Assembly (NCBI GenBank): GCA_900318445.1
Contig: ONKO01000006.1
Span: 61,418-125,417, forward strand
Origin: an uncultured Bacteroidales bacterium
GTDB taxonomy: Bacteria > Bacteroidota > Bacteroidia > Bacteroidales > UBA932
Length of the DNA stretch: 64,000 bases
Direction: 5' to 3'
Shown: positions 32,848-41,173 of the stretch, piece by piece
Numbering within the stretch: the stretch's first letter is position 1
Layout: the number at the start of each line of letters is the position of its first letter
Notes under the pieces: model-generated
The model's input: the letters and a program-made list of their open reading frames with translations, nothing else
Database searches by the model: none
Told to the model about the DNA's origin: nothing
Position numbers and translations under genes: made by a program

Positions 32848-33645
32848 CTACGCTTCCTCGCCCTTTACAAAGATCATGGCCATGAGCGGCAGTGCCAGGA
32901 TGGCCATGGTAGCGCTGATGGGAAGGTAAATACCAAAGTTCACAAACTCCACCACCAGATAGGTCACGAGAAGGAGTCCCACGCCCATGGCACTGCTAAT
33001 CCAGTAGTGGGCACGGATGTCCTTTTTCTTGCAGATGAGCCGGCTCAGATTGGGAACGCCCAGGGAGATGAAGCCGATGGGCCCGCAGATGCTCACGGCA
33101 CTGGTCACCAGGCACATGATGGCGAGAAGGAGCCAGGCTTTGTCGGCATTCGGAATCTCGATTTCTTCCTGAAAATGCCGTGTCAGGCGCCCGGCCTGCC
33201 ACAGGGCTACGCCCAATCCTACCGCGAACAGTACCAGCGAGAAGATGATATCGCCCGTCGTGACGCCCTCCAGCCGGAAGTTGGCGGCACCCCAGAGATA
33301 GTACTGCTTGAGGTGGTCGCCGGTGGGCGCATTGGTCACCACGATGGTACCCAGCGAGCCGATGAACGTGCCGAACAGGATGCCGAAGGTAATGAGCTGC
33401 TGCGTGTTCACCTTCAGCGTGACGAAAAAGCAGATGATGGTGCAGATGAGCGTGCAGATAAAGCTTCCCACCGTAAGGGAGCACCAGCCGCTCATGGTAG
33501 CGGCGGCAGCGCCCAGGCAGGCAGCGCTGCCCAGCCCGAGGCTGTAAACGTCCCCGAGCTGGTTGCGCCATAGATACTGCATCTGGATGCCCCCGACAGG
33601 GAGGGCAATGCCAGAAATGAGAACATATAAAAGGCTCAGTAACAT
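32848..33645 (-). CDS. BtuC/FecCD-family ABC permease, N-terminally short
   Basis: The 265-residue membrane protein matches vitamin B12/siderophore permeases from their second helix onward: RNQLGDVYSLGLGSAACLGA corresponds to the RNPLADPxxLGxxxGA motif, and CGPIGFISLGVPNLSRLI to the GPIxFxGLxxPHxxR motif. The first 60 or so residues of normal BtuC (about 330 residues) are missing. No upstream start rescues them, because the TonB receptor gene ends two bases before this ATG. No BtuD ATPase or BtuF binding protein follows. Co-transcription with a cobalamin riboswitch and BtuB suggests corrinoid uptake. Confidence 0.8.
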   Translation of the reverse strand: MLLSLLYVLISGIALPVGGIQMQYLWRNQLGDVYSLGLGSAACLGAAAATMSGWCSLTVGSFICTLICTIICFFVTLKVNTQQLITFGILFGTFIGSLGTIVVTNAPTGDHLKQYYLWGAANFRLEGVTTGDIIFSLVLFAVGLGVALWQAGRLTRHFQEEIEIPNADKAWLLLAIMCLVTSAVSICGPIGFISLGVPNLSRLICKKKDIRAHYWISSAMGVGLLLVTYLVVEFVNFGIYLPISATMAILALPLMAMIFVKGEEA

Positions 33646-33647
33646 CT

Positions 33648-35420
33648 TTAGAACTTAAAGACAACACCGCCCATCAAGCTGCGTCCCGGCATGGGATAGG
33701 AGGAAATAACCTCATAGCGTTTGTCAAGAAGGTTTCGGCCGGTGAGGCGGAAACCCAGCGAGCAGTTTCCCAAGGCGAAGTCCTTGCCCAACTGAGCGTC
33801 GAGCGTGTTGAAATTGGGCATGTCTCCCATGGAGTCCTTACGACCAGCCTTCAGTGCCCAGGTCAGTCCCAACGTCCAGCCTTTGAAGCTGGCAATGGGA
33901 TTCAGCACAAAAGAATGGGCGGCGATGTACGGTAAAGCGGCGCCGGTAGCCTTGTCGGTCGCCTTCTGCCAGGAATAGCGTGCCATACAGGATAACATCC
34001 AGTCACCTGCCGAATATTTCACATCGGCCTGCACTTCGGCACCAAAGGTCTGCGCTTTTCCCACATTGTACGGAAGCCATACGGAAGGATCGGTTTCCGT
34101 GGGAGCCGACACAATCTTGTTGGTGAGGTAGGTATAGAAGCCATCCACCTTGGCGCCGAAATGCCACGCGCCGGCGTCACGGCCGAAATCCAGTCCGGCA
34201 TCGGCCAGCCAGGCATCTTCCGGCTTGAGTTCGGTGTTACCGTAGCCGGGATAATAGAGTTCATTAAAGGTAGGGGTACGGAAGGCGCGGCGGCCGAAAG
34301 CGACGAGGTCCAATCCCTCCGCAAGCGTCAGACGAAGATCGACCGAAGGGGAAAGGCTGTTCCAGGGGCTTGTTCCTTTATCAAAGGTTCCAGCATACTC
34401 CAGGGCGACATCGGCCTTAAAGCGTTCCCAGCGGAAGGCCGATGCTACGGCAGCCACCACTGCCCAGCGCTGATGATCATACAGCGTGGAATTCAGTTTA
34501 TCGAAGGCGACGTCGGCAGCCAGGGATACGTCCCACCAGGACTTAAGGTGGAACTTATGTGCGCTGTTGAGCTGGAACTCCGTCTGCTTGTAATCCGTAT
34601 CTCCCCACTCGCTCAGGTAAAGCAGCCTGTCATAGGCGCCCTTCGCCGACAGATGAAGTGTGTAGAGCGGAGAGAAATTCTTACGAAGCACCGCCTGTGC
34701 GCCGAAGTTGCGATCCTGCTGCCGGTCGTTTGAAGGCCAGCTGAGAGAACCGGGAGTACCGCGGTCAGAGCCGTTGTAGAAGATCTTGGCATGGAGGTCT
34801 CCGCCTTCGAAGGTACCAAAGAGGTCGGCCCCGGCCTGAAGTTGTTTAAAGTCGTTGTTAATTCGTTTATTACCATCGGCAAGCGGGAACTCGCCATTAG
34901 TGATGATTCCGCCCGCATGGCCAGAGAGGCTCCAGTCTTTATTCAGTTTTACAGCCACCTTTCCGTAAGGCTGCCAGGTGCCGAACGAGCCGAAGCCCAG
35001 TTTTGCGGTACCGGCAACGTTCTTGCCATGGAAGACAGGACGGGCCGTCCGGAAGGATAGACTGTTCTGGGCATAGTCCACCACCACCTGGGAAAGGTCG
35101 TTAAGATCCATCATGCCCAGGTCTGCCTGGCCGCTCTGGACATTGCCGACACGGACACCGTCCACGTAGATGGCCGTATGAGCGCTTCCCAGGCCGCGAA
35201 GGCTGGCCGATTTAAGACCGGCCGCACTGCCGTAATCGCCCACATAGAGGCTGGGCACAAAAAGAAGAACGGAACCTGCATCCTGAAAAGTGTGAACAGT
35301 AACGGTGTCTGTACGGGACACCACCAGACCGCGGTCTGCAACAATGGCAGAAGCCTGCAGCGTGTCAACGGGCGCGCCTGCGGAAAGCAGTGCGGCCGTC
35401 GCAAGAAAAGAAAACAGCAT
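33648..35420 (-). CDS. btuB: TonB-dependent outer-membrane receptor, BtuB-like (corrinoid uptake)
   Basis: The 590-residue protein has a short signal sequence, a plug domain (about 30-140: TVTVHTFQDAGSVL, LRGLGSAHTAIYVDGVRVGN) and a 22-strand-type barrel ending in GGVVFKF with the terminal Phe. A cobalamin riboswitch lies directly upstream, which makes corrinoid the likely ligand. The BtuC-like permease follows two bases after its stop. Length and sequence fit BtuB better than the much larger SusC receptors. Confidence 0.88.
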   Translation of the reverse strand: MLFSFLATAALLSAGAPVDTLQASAIVADRGLVVSRTDTVTVHTFQDAGSVLLFVPSLYVGDYGSAAGLKSASLRGLGSAHTAIYVDGVRVGNVQSGQADLGMMDLNDLSQVVVDYAQNSLSFRTARPVFHGKNVAGTAKLGFGSFGTWQPYGKVAVKLNKDWSLSGHAGGIITNGEFPLADGNKRINNDFKQLQAGADLFGTFEGGDLHAKIFYNGSDRGTPGSLSWPSNDRQQDRNFGAQAVLRKNFSPLYTLHLSAKGAYDRLLYLSEWGDTDYKQTEFQLNSAHKFHLKSWWDVSLAADVAFDKLNSTLYDHQRWAVVAAVASAFRWERFKADVALEYAGTFDKGTSPWNSLSPSVDLRLTLAEGLDLVAFGRRAFRTPTFNELYYPGYGNTELKPEDAWLADAGLDFGRDAGAWHFGAKVDGFYTYLTNKIVSAPTETDPSVWLPYNVGKAQTFGAEVQADVKYSAGDWMLSCMARYSWQKATDKATGAALPYIAAHSFVLNPIASFKGWTLGLTWALKAGRKDSMGDMPNFNTLDAQLGKDFALGNCSLGFRLTGRNLLDKRYEVISSYPMPGRSLMGGVVFKF

Positions 35421-35474
35421 TGTATTTTGCGTTTATACCGGCGCTTGTCCCCGAGCCCCTACGTTAAACTTGAC

Positions 35475-35655
35475 AAGGCAGGTCTTCTGACTGCTCCCGG
35501 CGCGGCGCCTTCTCGGACGTCATCCCCAAGCTTTTCGGGGGACCTGTCCAATGACATAACTGCCTGACCGTTAAGGAGTTCACAGCTGCGGGCACAGTTC
35601 CGGACTTTCACCGGCTTCCCTTTTGAGGCACCCCCGGCACGGGGCGTGCACACCT
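35475..35655 (-). ncRNA. Cobalamin riboswitch
   Basis: On the minus strand the sequence contains the core AAAAGGGAAGCCGGTGAAAG, then TCCGGAACTGTGCCCGCAGC, a B12-box-like GTCATTGGAC, and the closing CAGAAGACCTGCCTTG. These are in the order and spacing of the AdoCbl aptamer. The 3' edge lies about 55 bases before the btuB start codon, so it probably controls btuB-btuC translation or transcription in response to cobalamin. Confidence 0.93.
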
Positions 35656-35665
35656 TTGTCTGGCG

Positions 35666-35673
35666 CAAAGATA
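35666..35673 (-). promoter_or_regulatory. -7 box TATCTTTG of the riboswitch-btuBC transcript
   Basis: CAAAGATA on the plus strand, immediately upstream of the aptamer; transcription would start near 35659. Confidence 0.7.
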
Positions 35674-35681
35674 CAAAAAAA

Positions 35682-35773
35682 ACCAATAACGCGTTTTTCC
35701 CGCAAAAGTGCGTTATAGGTCCCACTCGAGCAGGACGTATAACGCGAAAAAGGGCCAAAAACGCGTTATTGGT
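35682..35773. repeat. Palindromic intergenic element, copy C
   Basis: Perfect 17-bp outer arms ACCAATAACGCGTTTTT (35682-35698) and its complement (35757-35773) enclose CGCAAAAGTGCGTTATAGGT, the core of copies A and B. The inner stem is degenerate here. No inverted partner was found nearby in the window. Confidence 0.75.
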
Positions 35774-35860
35774 GCGGGATGTCCCGCAACCTGCGCCGTT
35801 TACGCCGAGACCCAGGCCCCGAATCCTTGTAAATGCTTCATTTTCAACCACTTAATTTTA

Positions 35861-35887
35861 TTTCTTTAGGCTCATCAGCCGAAAGAA
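35861..35887 (-). terminator. Terminator-like hairpin after the mannan locus
   Basis: TTTCTTTAGGCT/AGCCGAAAGAAA arms around CATC, about 50 bases downstream of the last gene of the mannan operon and followed by AT-rich sequence on the minus strand. Confidence 0.6.
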
Positions 35888-35935
35888 AAATAATCAAGTG
35901 CTTGATTCACAGCGTGTTATGGTTAAAGCGAGAAG

Positions 35936-37381
35936 TTACCAATCTACGGAGCGGAAGGGGGGCAGGGGCAGGCCGTTGTCGGTGACGACGTTGGCGCCGG
36001 CGGGCCAGTTGTGCCAGGCATAGCGGACGGCGACGGGGGCGGGAACGGCCTCGGAGGTCACGAAGATGTCATTGGTGTTCCAGTCAATCCAGGCCGATGC
36101 CGGATGCCACACGTGGTCCTCGCCGGCAAGCTCGAAGCCGCGCAGGACCAGTTTCTCATGGGGGCCGTGGATGCGCCAGCAGTTGCCGGTGGTGGTAACG
36201 CCGTTAAAACTCACGCGGGCGGTGGCGCCGTCAAAGGCCACGCTCTTGTACGTGGGCGTTACGGGAAGGTCCCGGAAACCGTAATCGTTCGCAAGGGCCA
36301 GCCAGGCCAGGCGCTCCCCCACCTCCTTCTTATAGGGCGGATGGATGCAGTCCTTATGGCCGATGTCGGTAGTGGACGCAATGCCGCTGTGCGCGAGCAT
36401 GGAAGAAATGCGGTACTGGTTCTCCACCAGGACGGGAAGCTTGGTACCGTCCGGTTCATCGTAGGAATAGGGTGCAATCTGCACCAGATAGTACGGCATG
36501 TCGGGGTTTCCCCACAGCCTGCGCCATTCATTCACCATGGAAACGGTAATAAGAGGATAATCCTTCGGATTGTCCAGGTTGGCCTCTCCCTGATACCAGA
36601 TAAAGCCGCGGGCCGGGTAATGCCGCAGCGGATAGATCATGCCATTGAAAAGCTGCCCGGTAGTCACCTCTTCCCAGTGCAGCGTCTTGGAAAAAGCCAC
36701 GTCAATGCCCGGCGTCTTCTCCAGCGCATCCACGCTGAGCCATGCCTCGATGGGCGTCCCGCCCCAGTCCGTCACCAGAAGGCCCACGGGCACATCCGGC
36801 ATAAACTGCGACAGCGTCTTGCCAAAGTGGTAGGCCGTGGCGCTGAAGTGGCGCGCCGCCGCAGGCGTGGAGCACTGCCAGGAGCCCTCACAGTCCTCCG
36901 TAAGGACGTCGGCATTGTTCCGCTCCACGGTGTACATGCGCACGAGCGGCGTGGAGGCCGCGTCGCGGATGGTCTCATACGCATTGGCCACGCGCTGGTG
37001 GTCCCAGCCGCCCAGCGGCATCTGCATGTTGGACTGGCCGCTGCACACCCACACTTCGCCGACAAGGATGTCAGTGAGGACAATTTCCTCCTTGCCGGAG
37101 CGCACCACCAGCTGCTGGGGAACGCACGAAGCTTCCCGCGTAGGGACATCGGCCCGCCACGTTCCGTCGGGCAGCACCCGGGCCGTTACAGGCTTTTTTT
37201 GCCAGGAGGCCGATACCTGCACCGTAGCGCCGGGCTTCCCCCAGCCCGTAACCGGCACCACAGCCTCCTGCTGCAGCACCGCATGGCTGGTAAAAAGATG
37301 ATGGAGCCTGAGCTCCTGCGCATTCAAGGAAATAGTTGCCAGCAAAGCTGCCAGCAACAAACATAAACGTGTTATTCTCAT
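35936..37381 (-). CDS. Sialate O-acetylesterase-family carbohydrate esterase
   Basis: The 481-residue secreted protein (signal peptide to about residue 22, ending SLNAQ) has the SGNH esterase motifs: nucleophile Ser in CSGQSNMQ, DWGGTPIEAW, WYQGEAN, and the terminal Asp/His in DIGHKDCIHP. Members remove O-acetyl groups from sugars. In this locus the likely substrate is acetylated mannan or glucomannan rather than sialic acid, because all neighbours are mannan enzymes. It is the last gene of the nine-gene operon. Confidence 0.88.
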   Translation of the reverse strand: MRITRLCLLLAALLATISLNAQELRLHHLFTSHAVLQQEAVVPVTGWGKPGATVQVSASWQKKPVTARVLPDGTWRADVPTREASCVPQQLVVRSGKEEIVLTDILVGEVWVCSGQSNMQMPLGGWDHQRVANAYETIRDAASTPLVRMYTVERNNADVLTEDCEGSWQCSTPAAARHFSATAYHFGKTLSQFMPDVPVGLLVTDWGGTPIEAWLSVDALEKTPGIDVAFSKTLHWEEVTTGQLFNGMIYPLRHYPARGFIWYQGEANLDNPKDYPLITVSMVNEWRRLWGNPDMPYYLVQIAPYSYDEPDGTKLPVLVENQYRISSMLAHSGIASTTDIGHKDCIHPPYKKEVGERLAWLALANDYGFRDLPVTPTYKSVAFDGATARVSFNGVTTTGNCWRIHGPHEKLVLRGFELAGEDHVWHPASAWIDWNTNDIFVTSEAVPAPVAVRYAWHNWPAGANVVTDNGLPLPPFRSVDW

Positions 37382-37393
37382 ATAGGCAGTCGG

Positions 37394-38818
37394 TTATTCT
37401 TTTGCAAAGATAGCAAAAGATTGGGAAGGTAGCTCAAAACAGCTTCCCGAAACGGCCTGGCTTTCCAAAACAGCAGTACGGAAAGTCTGAAGCGTATACC
37501 CCTCCGCCTCCACGGGCAGGGTAAGCGCAACCGTATGGTCCCGCGACCCGAAGTTCACCAGCGCCACGCTGTAAGAGCCGTCCGGCAGCTGCGCCGCCAC
37601 GGCCGCCACACCGGACGGAAGCGCTCCGGAAAGCTTGAGGATGCGGCTCCCGCGCGGGAAATGCCGGCACATCAGGCTCCAGGTATAATACCAGGGCCGG
37701 ACGTCTTCCTGCGACGGATCCCCGAATACCTCGGCGCCCAGAATGTTCCACATGCCCCATAGCTTGATGTCCTCCGTCTTCCCCGAGTCTCCGCTACTGT
37801 GCATGGCGTCGTCCAGCATCCATGCGGCAGCGCCCGAGAAGCCCGCATTCATCACGCTCATCAGGAGAAGCGGCATGTCCAGGGCATAGAAATCGTCGTA
37901 CACCAGCATGTTGCAGTCCCCTCCCTTCGTGAAGGGATGCCCCTCCACGCGCTTCCAGTATTCCTTCGCCAGAGCCGCATCGGCCGGGTCGGAGAAATAC
38001 TTGTAGCCGGCCTCTCCCAGGATGATGGGCGCATCCCCGACAATGGCCTTGAGCCCCCGGAGCGTCTTTTCAAACTCCCCGCTCCGCACGAGGCGCTGTC
38101 CGGGATAGGCGTGCATGTCGTAGATGCCCACCTGGGGCACCGTCTCCACCGTCTCCCGCAGCCATCCTTCGGCATCGTAGGCCGATGCCCCGTTGCGGTA
38201 GCCGATCACCGCGTCGGGACCGGCAATGCGGACATCGGCGAGGGCGGGATAGAGGGACATCTCGGCCTGAAAATCCCCCACCATCCCCTTCCAGAAGGCG
38301 AAGTCCCCGTTCGGGGAAGCCCAGTCTCCGTCGGGCTCGTTGAAGATAACGAAGTACTTGATGCAGGTAAAGCCGTTCTCCCCCACCAGATAGTTCAGAT
38401 GCTGCACGGAAGCTTTCACCCACGCCGGAGAATCCTTCATCTCCCAGGTGGGCGGGTTGTACTCTCCGTACACCACCAGGATGTCGTTTTCCTGGCAATA
38501 ACCCAGCAGTTTTTTCAAATAAGCGACGTTGCGGTTGTCGTCAAAGCCTTCTCCGTCAAAGTACGTGAAGGGGCTGTTGATCATGCAGCGCACATACTGC
38601 GGCTTCATGTAATCCAGCCGTTCAAACAGCTTGTTCCAGTCCTCTTCGCTCACCCCGGAGCCCCAGGAAAGGGCCTCGTCGTAGGGGTCCCACTCCACGC
38701 CGTTTCCCAGGTAGCAGGGATTGATGACTTCGTCTGTAACAGTAAGGCTTACAGGACGGGAACAGCCTGCCGCGGTGAGCAGCAGGCTATAAAATGCAAG
38801 GGTGATGAGCTTTCTCAT
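37394..38818 (-). CDS. Clan GH-A glycoside hydrolase lipoprotein (family uncertain)
   Basis: The 474-residue protein has a lipobox (TAAGC, Cys19) and a TIM-barrel hydrolase core. Glu161 in FNEPDGDW fits the acid/base, preceded by Asn as in clan GH-A, and Glu269 in ILGEAGYK fits the nucleophile. A C-terminal beta-sandwich (about 390-474) follows, as in GH30/GH39/GH5-like enzymes. I cannot fix the family. Position after two GH26 mannanases suggests action on mannan-derived chains. It overlaps the preceding GH26 gene by four bases. Confidence 0.8.
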   Translation of the reverse strand: MRKLITLAFYSLLLTAAGCSRPVSLTVTDEVINPCYLGNGVEWDPYDEALSWGSGVSEEDWNKLFERLDYMKPQYVRCMINSPFTYFDGEGFDDNRNVAYLKKLLGYCQENDILVVYGEYNPPTWEMKDSPAWVKASVQHLNYLVGENGFTCIKYFVIFNEPDGDWASPNGDFAFWKGMVGDFQAEMSLYPALADVRIAGPDAVIGYRNGASAYDAEGWLRETVETVPQVGIYDMHAYPGQRLVRSGEFEKTLRGLKAIVGDAPIILGEAGYKYFSDPADAALAKEYWKRVEGHPFTKGGDCNMLVYDDFYALDMPLLLMSVMNAGFSGAAAWMLDDAMHSSGDSGKTEDIKLWGMWNILGAEVFGDPSQEDVRPWYYTWSLMCRHFPRGSRILKLSGALPSGVAAVAAQLPDGSYSVALVNFGSRDHTVALTLPVEAEGYTLQTFRTAVLESQAVSGSCFELPSQSFAIFAKE

Positions 38819-39981
38819 TGGACCGTTATGCCGTCTACAGGGTTATACATCTTGGGAAGGTCGTTGCAGAAGAACGTGTCGGAACGCTTGTACATTTCCT
38901 TGAAACTCTCTACGGAAACATGTCCGGGGAAAACGGAGAAATAGTGGTTGCCGCTTTCTGTAGGATCATACTTGTTGCGCCAGGTGACAAGGAGGCTCAT
39001 CTTGCGGCCCGCCATGGGAGCCGCAATGTTGGTAATCCAGTAATCGGCCACCTTGAAGCCCTCCACGCCGGTTTCGGTAACCCCGGCGGGCTTTTTCTTT
39101 TTGGCAGAAAGGGCCGACAGCACTTTAAGGTTATTCACAAATACGTTGTTGTTGATGCCCTGGTAGCAGTCCATCCCGATGAAATCCACATAATCGTCTC
39201 CGGGCCAGCGGAAGAGGAAGTCGCTCTCCACCTTCTGGCCGTCCATCTGGGGCGAGATGGCATAGATGAAATTGTGCACGCCGGCAGCTTTCATATAGTC
39301 CACGAAATACCGCCACAGGCCGATAAACTCCTGCTCTGTGGTGCAGGACTTGCCCCACCAGCTCCAGGTCTGGGTGTGCTCGTGGAAGGGGCGGATGATG
39401 ATGGGAATGAGCTTTCCGTCGGCTCCCTTCAGGCCCTTGGCAATGGCGGCCAGCTTGTCCAGCCAGCCGTTGAAAGTGGCCTGCGTGGCGCTGCCCTCCG
39501 TGAGAATCTCGGCCACCACCTGATTGTCCGAGTTGTCCCAGGCATCTCCTTTCCCGGCCTTGGGATTATTGAGGTGCATGCAGGCCGTTATGACCATGCC
39601 CCGGTTGTAGGCCTGCTTCATGAGCTTGATGCGGAGGGCGTTCTCCTCCACCTCCTTGGTAGAGCGCTGGTCCATCATGGAAGCAAAGTCCAGGGCATAC
39701 ACGCCCGGATAGTCCCCGCACACGGCCTTTGTATCCGAGCCGCCCTCATCTCCATACCACTTGCGGCCATACATGAGGTCGTCGTGGTGCCCGAACATCC
39801 AGCCCTTTTCGCGGATGTTCCACAGGTTGGCATAGAGGGCCTTTGTCTCGGCCGTGGCGGCAGCATCGGCCAGTGTCAATGTCACGGGATCGGGGCCCAC
39901 GGGTTCGGGATTCTGTTTGTTTCCGCCACAGTTCCAAAGGAGCGGAAGCGCCATAGCGGCGGCTAAAACGATACTTTTCAT
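38815..39981 (-). CDS. GH26 beta-mannanase lipoprotein (copy 2)
   Basis: The 388-residue protein has the GH26 acid/base Glu201 in IIRPFHEH, followed by WSWWG, and nucleophile Glu303 in VTETGVEG, with the usual roughly 100-residue separation. An N-terminal hydrophobic segment ending in a Cys at position 18 suggests a lipoprotein, though the lipobox (LWNC) is unusual. It is a close paralogue of the adjacent upstream gene, sharing EKGWMFGH, GGSDTKAVCGDYPG and CMHLNNP. The tandem pair may differ in endo/exo mode or chain length. Confidence 0.92.
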   Translation of the reverse strand: MKSIVLAAAMALPLLWNCGGNKQNPEPVGPDPVTLTLADAAATAETKALYANLWNIREKGWMFGHHDDLMYGRKWYGDEGGSDTKAVCGDYPGVYALDFASMMDQRSTKEVEENALRIKLMKQAYNRGMVITACMHLNNPKAGKGDAWDNSDNQVVAEILTEGSATQATFNGWLDKLAAIAKGLKGADGKLIPIIIRPFHEHTQTWSWWGKSCTTEQEFIGLWRYFVDYMKAAGVHNFIYAISPQMDGQKVESDFLFRWPGDDYVDFIGMDCYQGINNNVFVNNLKVLSALSAKKKKPAGVTETGVEGFKVADYWITNIAAPMAGRKMSLLVTWRNKYDPTESGNHYFSVFPGHVSVESFKEMYKRSDTFFCNDLPKMYNPVDGITVQ

Positions 39982-41166
39982 TTACTTTACAATTACGTTG
40001 TGGGCCATCTTGTACATATCCGGCAAATCCTCCGAAAAGAACGTGTCGGAACGCGCATAGAGGGTACGGAAACTTTCCTCGGAAGGGTGTCCGGGATACA
40101 CGGAATAATACACCTTTCCGCTTTCCGTAGGGTCGTACTTATTGCTCCAGGTAACCAGCATGCTCATCTTGCGGCCGGCCATGGGAGCGGCAATGTTCTG
40201 GGTCCAGTAGTCCGGGTTCTGGAAGCCTTCCACACCAATCTCGGTAACGCCGCAGGGTTTCACCTTGGCATCCGACACATTCTTAAGGAGCTTGAGGTTA
40301 TTCAGGAACACCGTATTGTTGATGCCAATATAGCAATCCATTCCCAGAAAATCAACATAATCATCTCCGGGCCAGCGGATGAGGAAGTCGCTTTCACCGG
40401 AGGCCTTCACGTTGATGGCGGGCGAAATGGCATAGAGGAAATTATGCACGCCGCGGGCCTTCATGCCATCTACGAGAAACTTCCACAGGGCCACATACTC
40501 GGCAGGCGTGGTGCAGGTACTGCCCCACCAGCTCCACTCGTGTCCGTGCTCATGGAAAGGACGCAGGATGACGGGAATCTGGACGCCGTCACTCCCCTTC
40601 AGGCTCTTTGCCAGCGAGGCCAGGTTGTCCAGCCAGCCGTTAAACTTGACGTTGGTGGCACTGCCCTCCTTGAGGATTTCGGCCGCCACCTGATTACTGG
40701 AATTGTCCCAGGAATCCCCGCCCGTGAGCGGGTTATTGAGGTGCATGCACGCCATTACCACCATGCCGCGGTCGTACGCTTCCCGGATGGTGCGCAGCTT
40801 GTGGGGGTTCTCCTCCAGCGTCTGGAGCGCCACGGTACGGCCATCCATGAAGGAAGCCACATCCACGGCATAGATGCCGGGATAATCCCCGCAAACAGCT
40901 TTTGTATCCGAGCCGCCCTCGGTGAACTGCCACTTGCGGCCGTTCAGGAGGTCGTTCTGATGGCCGAAGATCCAGCCTTTCTCCCGGATGGCCCAGAGGT
41001 TAGAGTAGAGGGCCTTCGTCTCGGGGGTAGCATCCTTGTCTACAATGGAAAGCACTGCCGGCTCTTCGTCCGGACTGACAGGCCCCGCAGGACCGTCCCC
41101 CTTGCAACCACTGCAAAGGGGAACGGCTGCGAGCGCCACAAGTAGCATGAAATAATAGCGACGCAT
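39982..41166 (-). CDS. GH26 beta-mannanase lipoprotein (copy 1)
   Basis: The 394-residue protein carries acid/base Glu206 in LRPFHEH with WSWWG following, nucleophile Glu309 in VTEIGVEG, and a lipobox-like CSGC (Cys21). It abuts the second GH26 gene with no spacer. Residue differences around the active site (GHEWSWWG here, TQTWSWWG in the neighbour) could change subsite preferences. Surface display as a lipoprotein would fit the SusD-linked model of mannan capture. Confidence 0.92.
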   Translation of the reverse strand: MRRYYFMLLVALAAVPLCSGCKGDGPAGPVSPDEEPAVLSIVDKDATPETKALYSNLWAIREKGWIFGHQNDLLNGRKWQFTEGGSDTKAVCGDYPGIYAVDVASFMDGRTVALQTLEENPHKLRTIREAYDRGMVVMACMHLNNPLTGGDSWDNSSNQVAAEILKEGSATNVKFNGWLDNLASLAKSLKGSDGVQIPVILRPFHEHGHEWSWWGSTCTTPAEYVALWKFLVDGMKARGVHNFLYAISPAINVKASGESDFLIRWPGDDYVDFLGMDCYIGINNTVFLNNLKLLKNVSDAKVKPCGVTEIGVEGFQNPDYWTQNIAAPMAGRKMSMLVTWSNKYDPTESGKVYYSVYPGHPSEESFRTLYARSDTFFSEDLPDMYKMAHNVIVK

Positions 41167-41173
41167 TGGCTGG

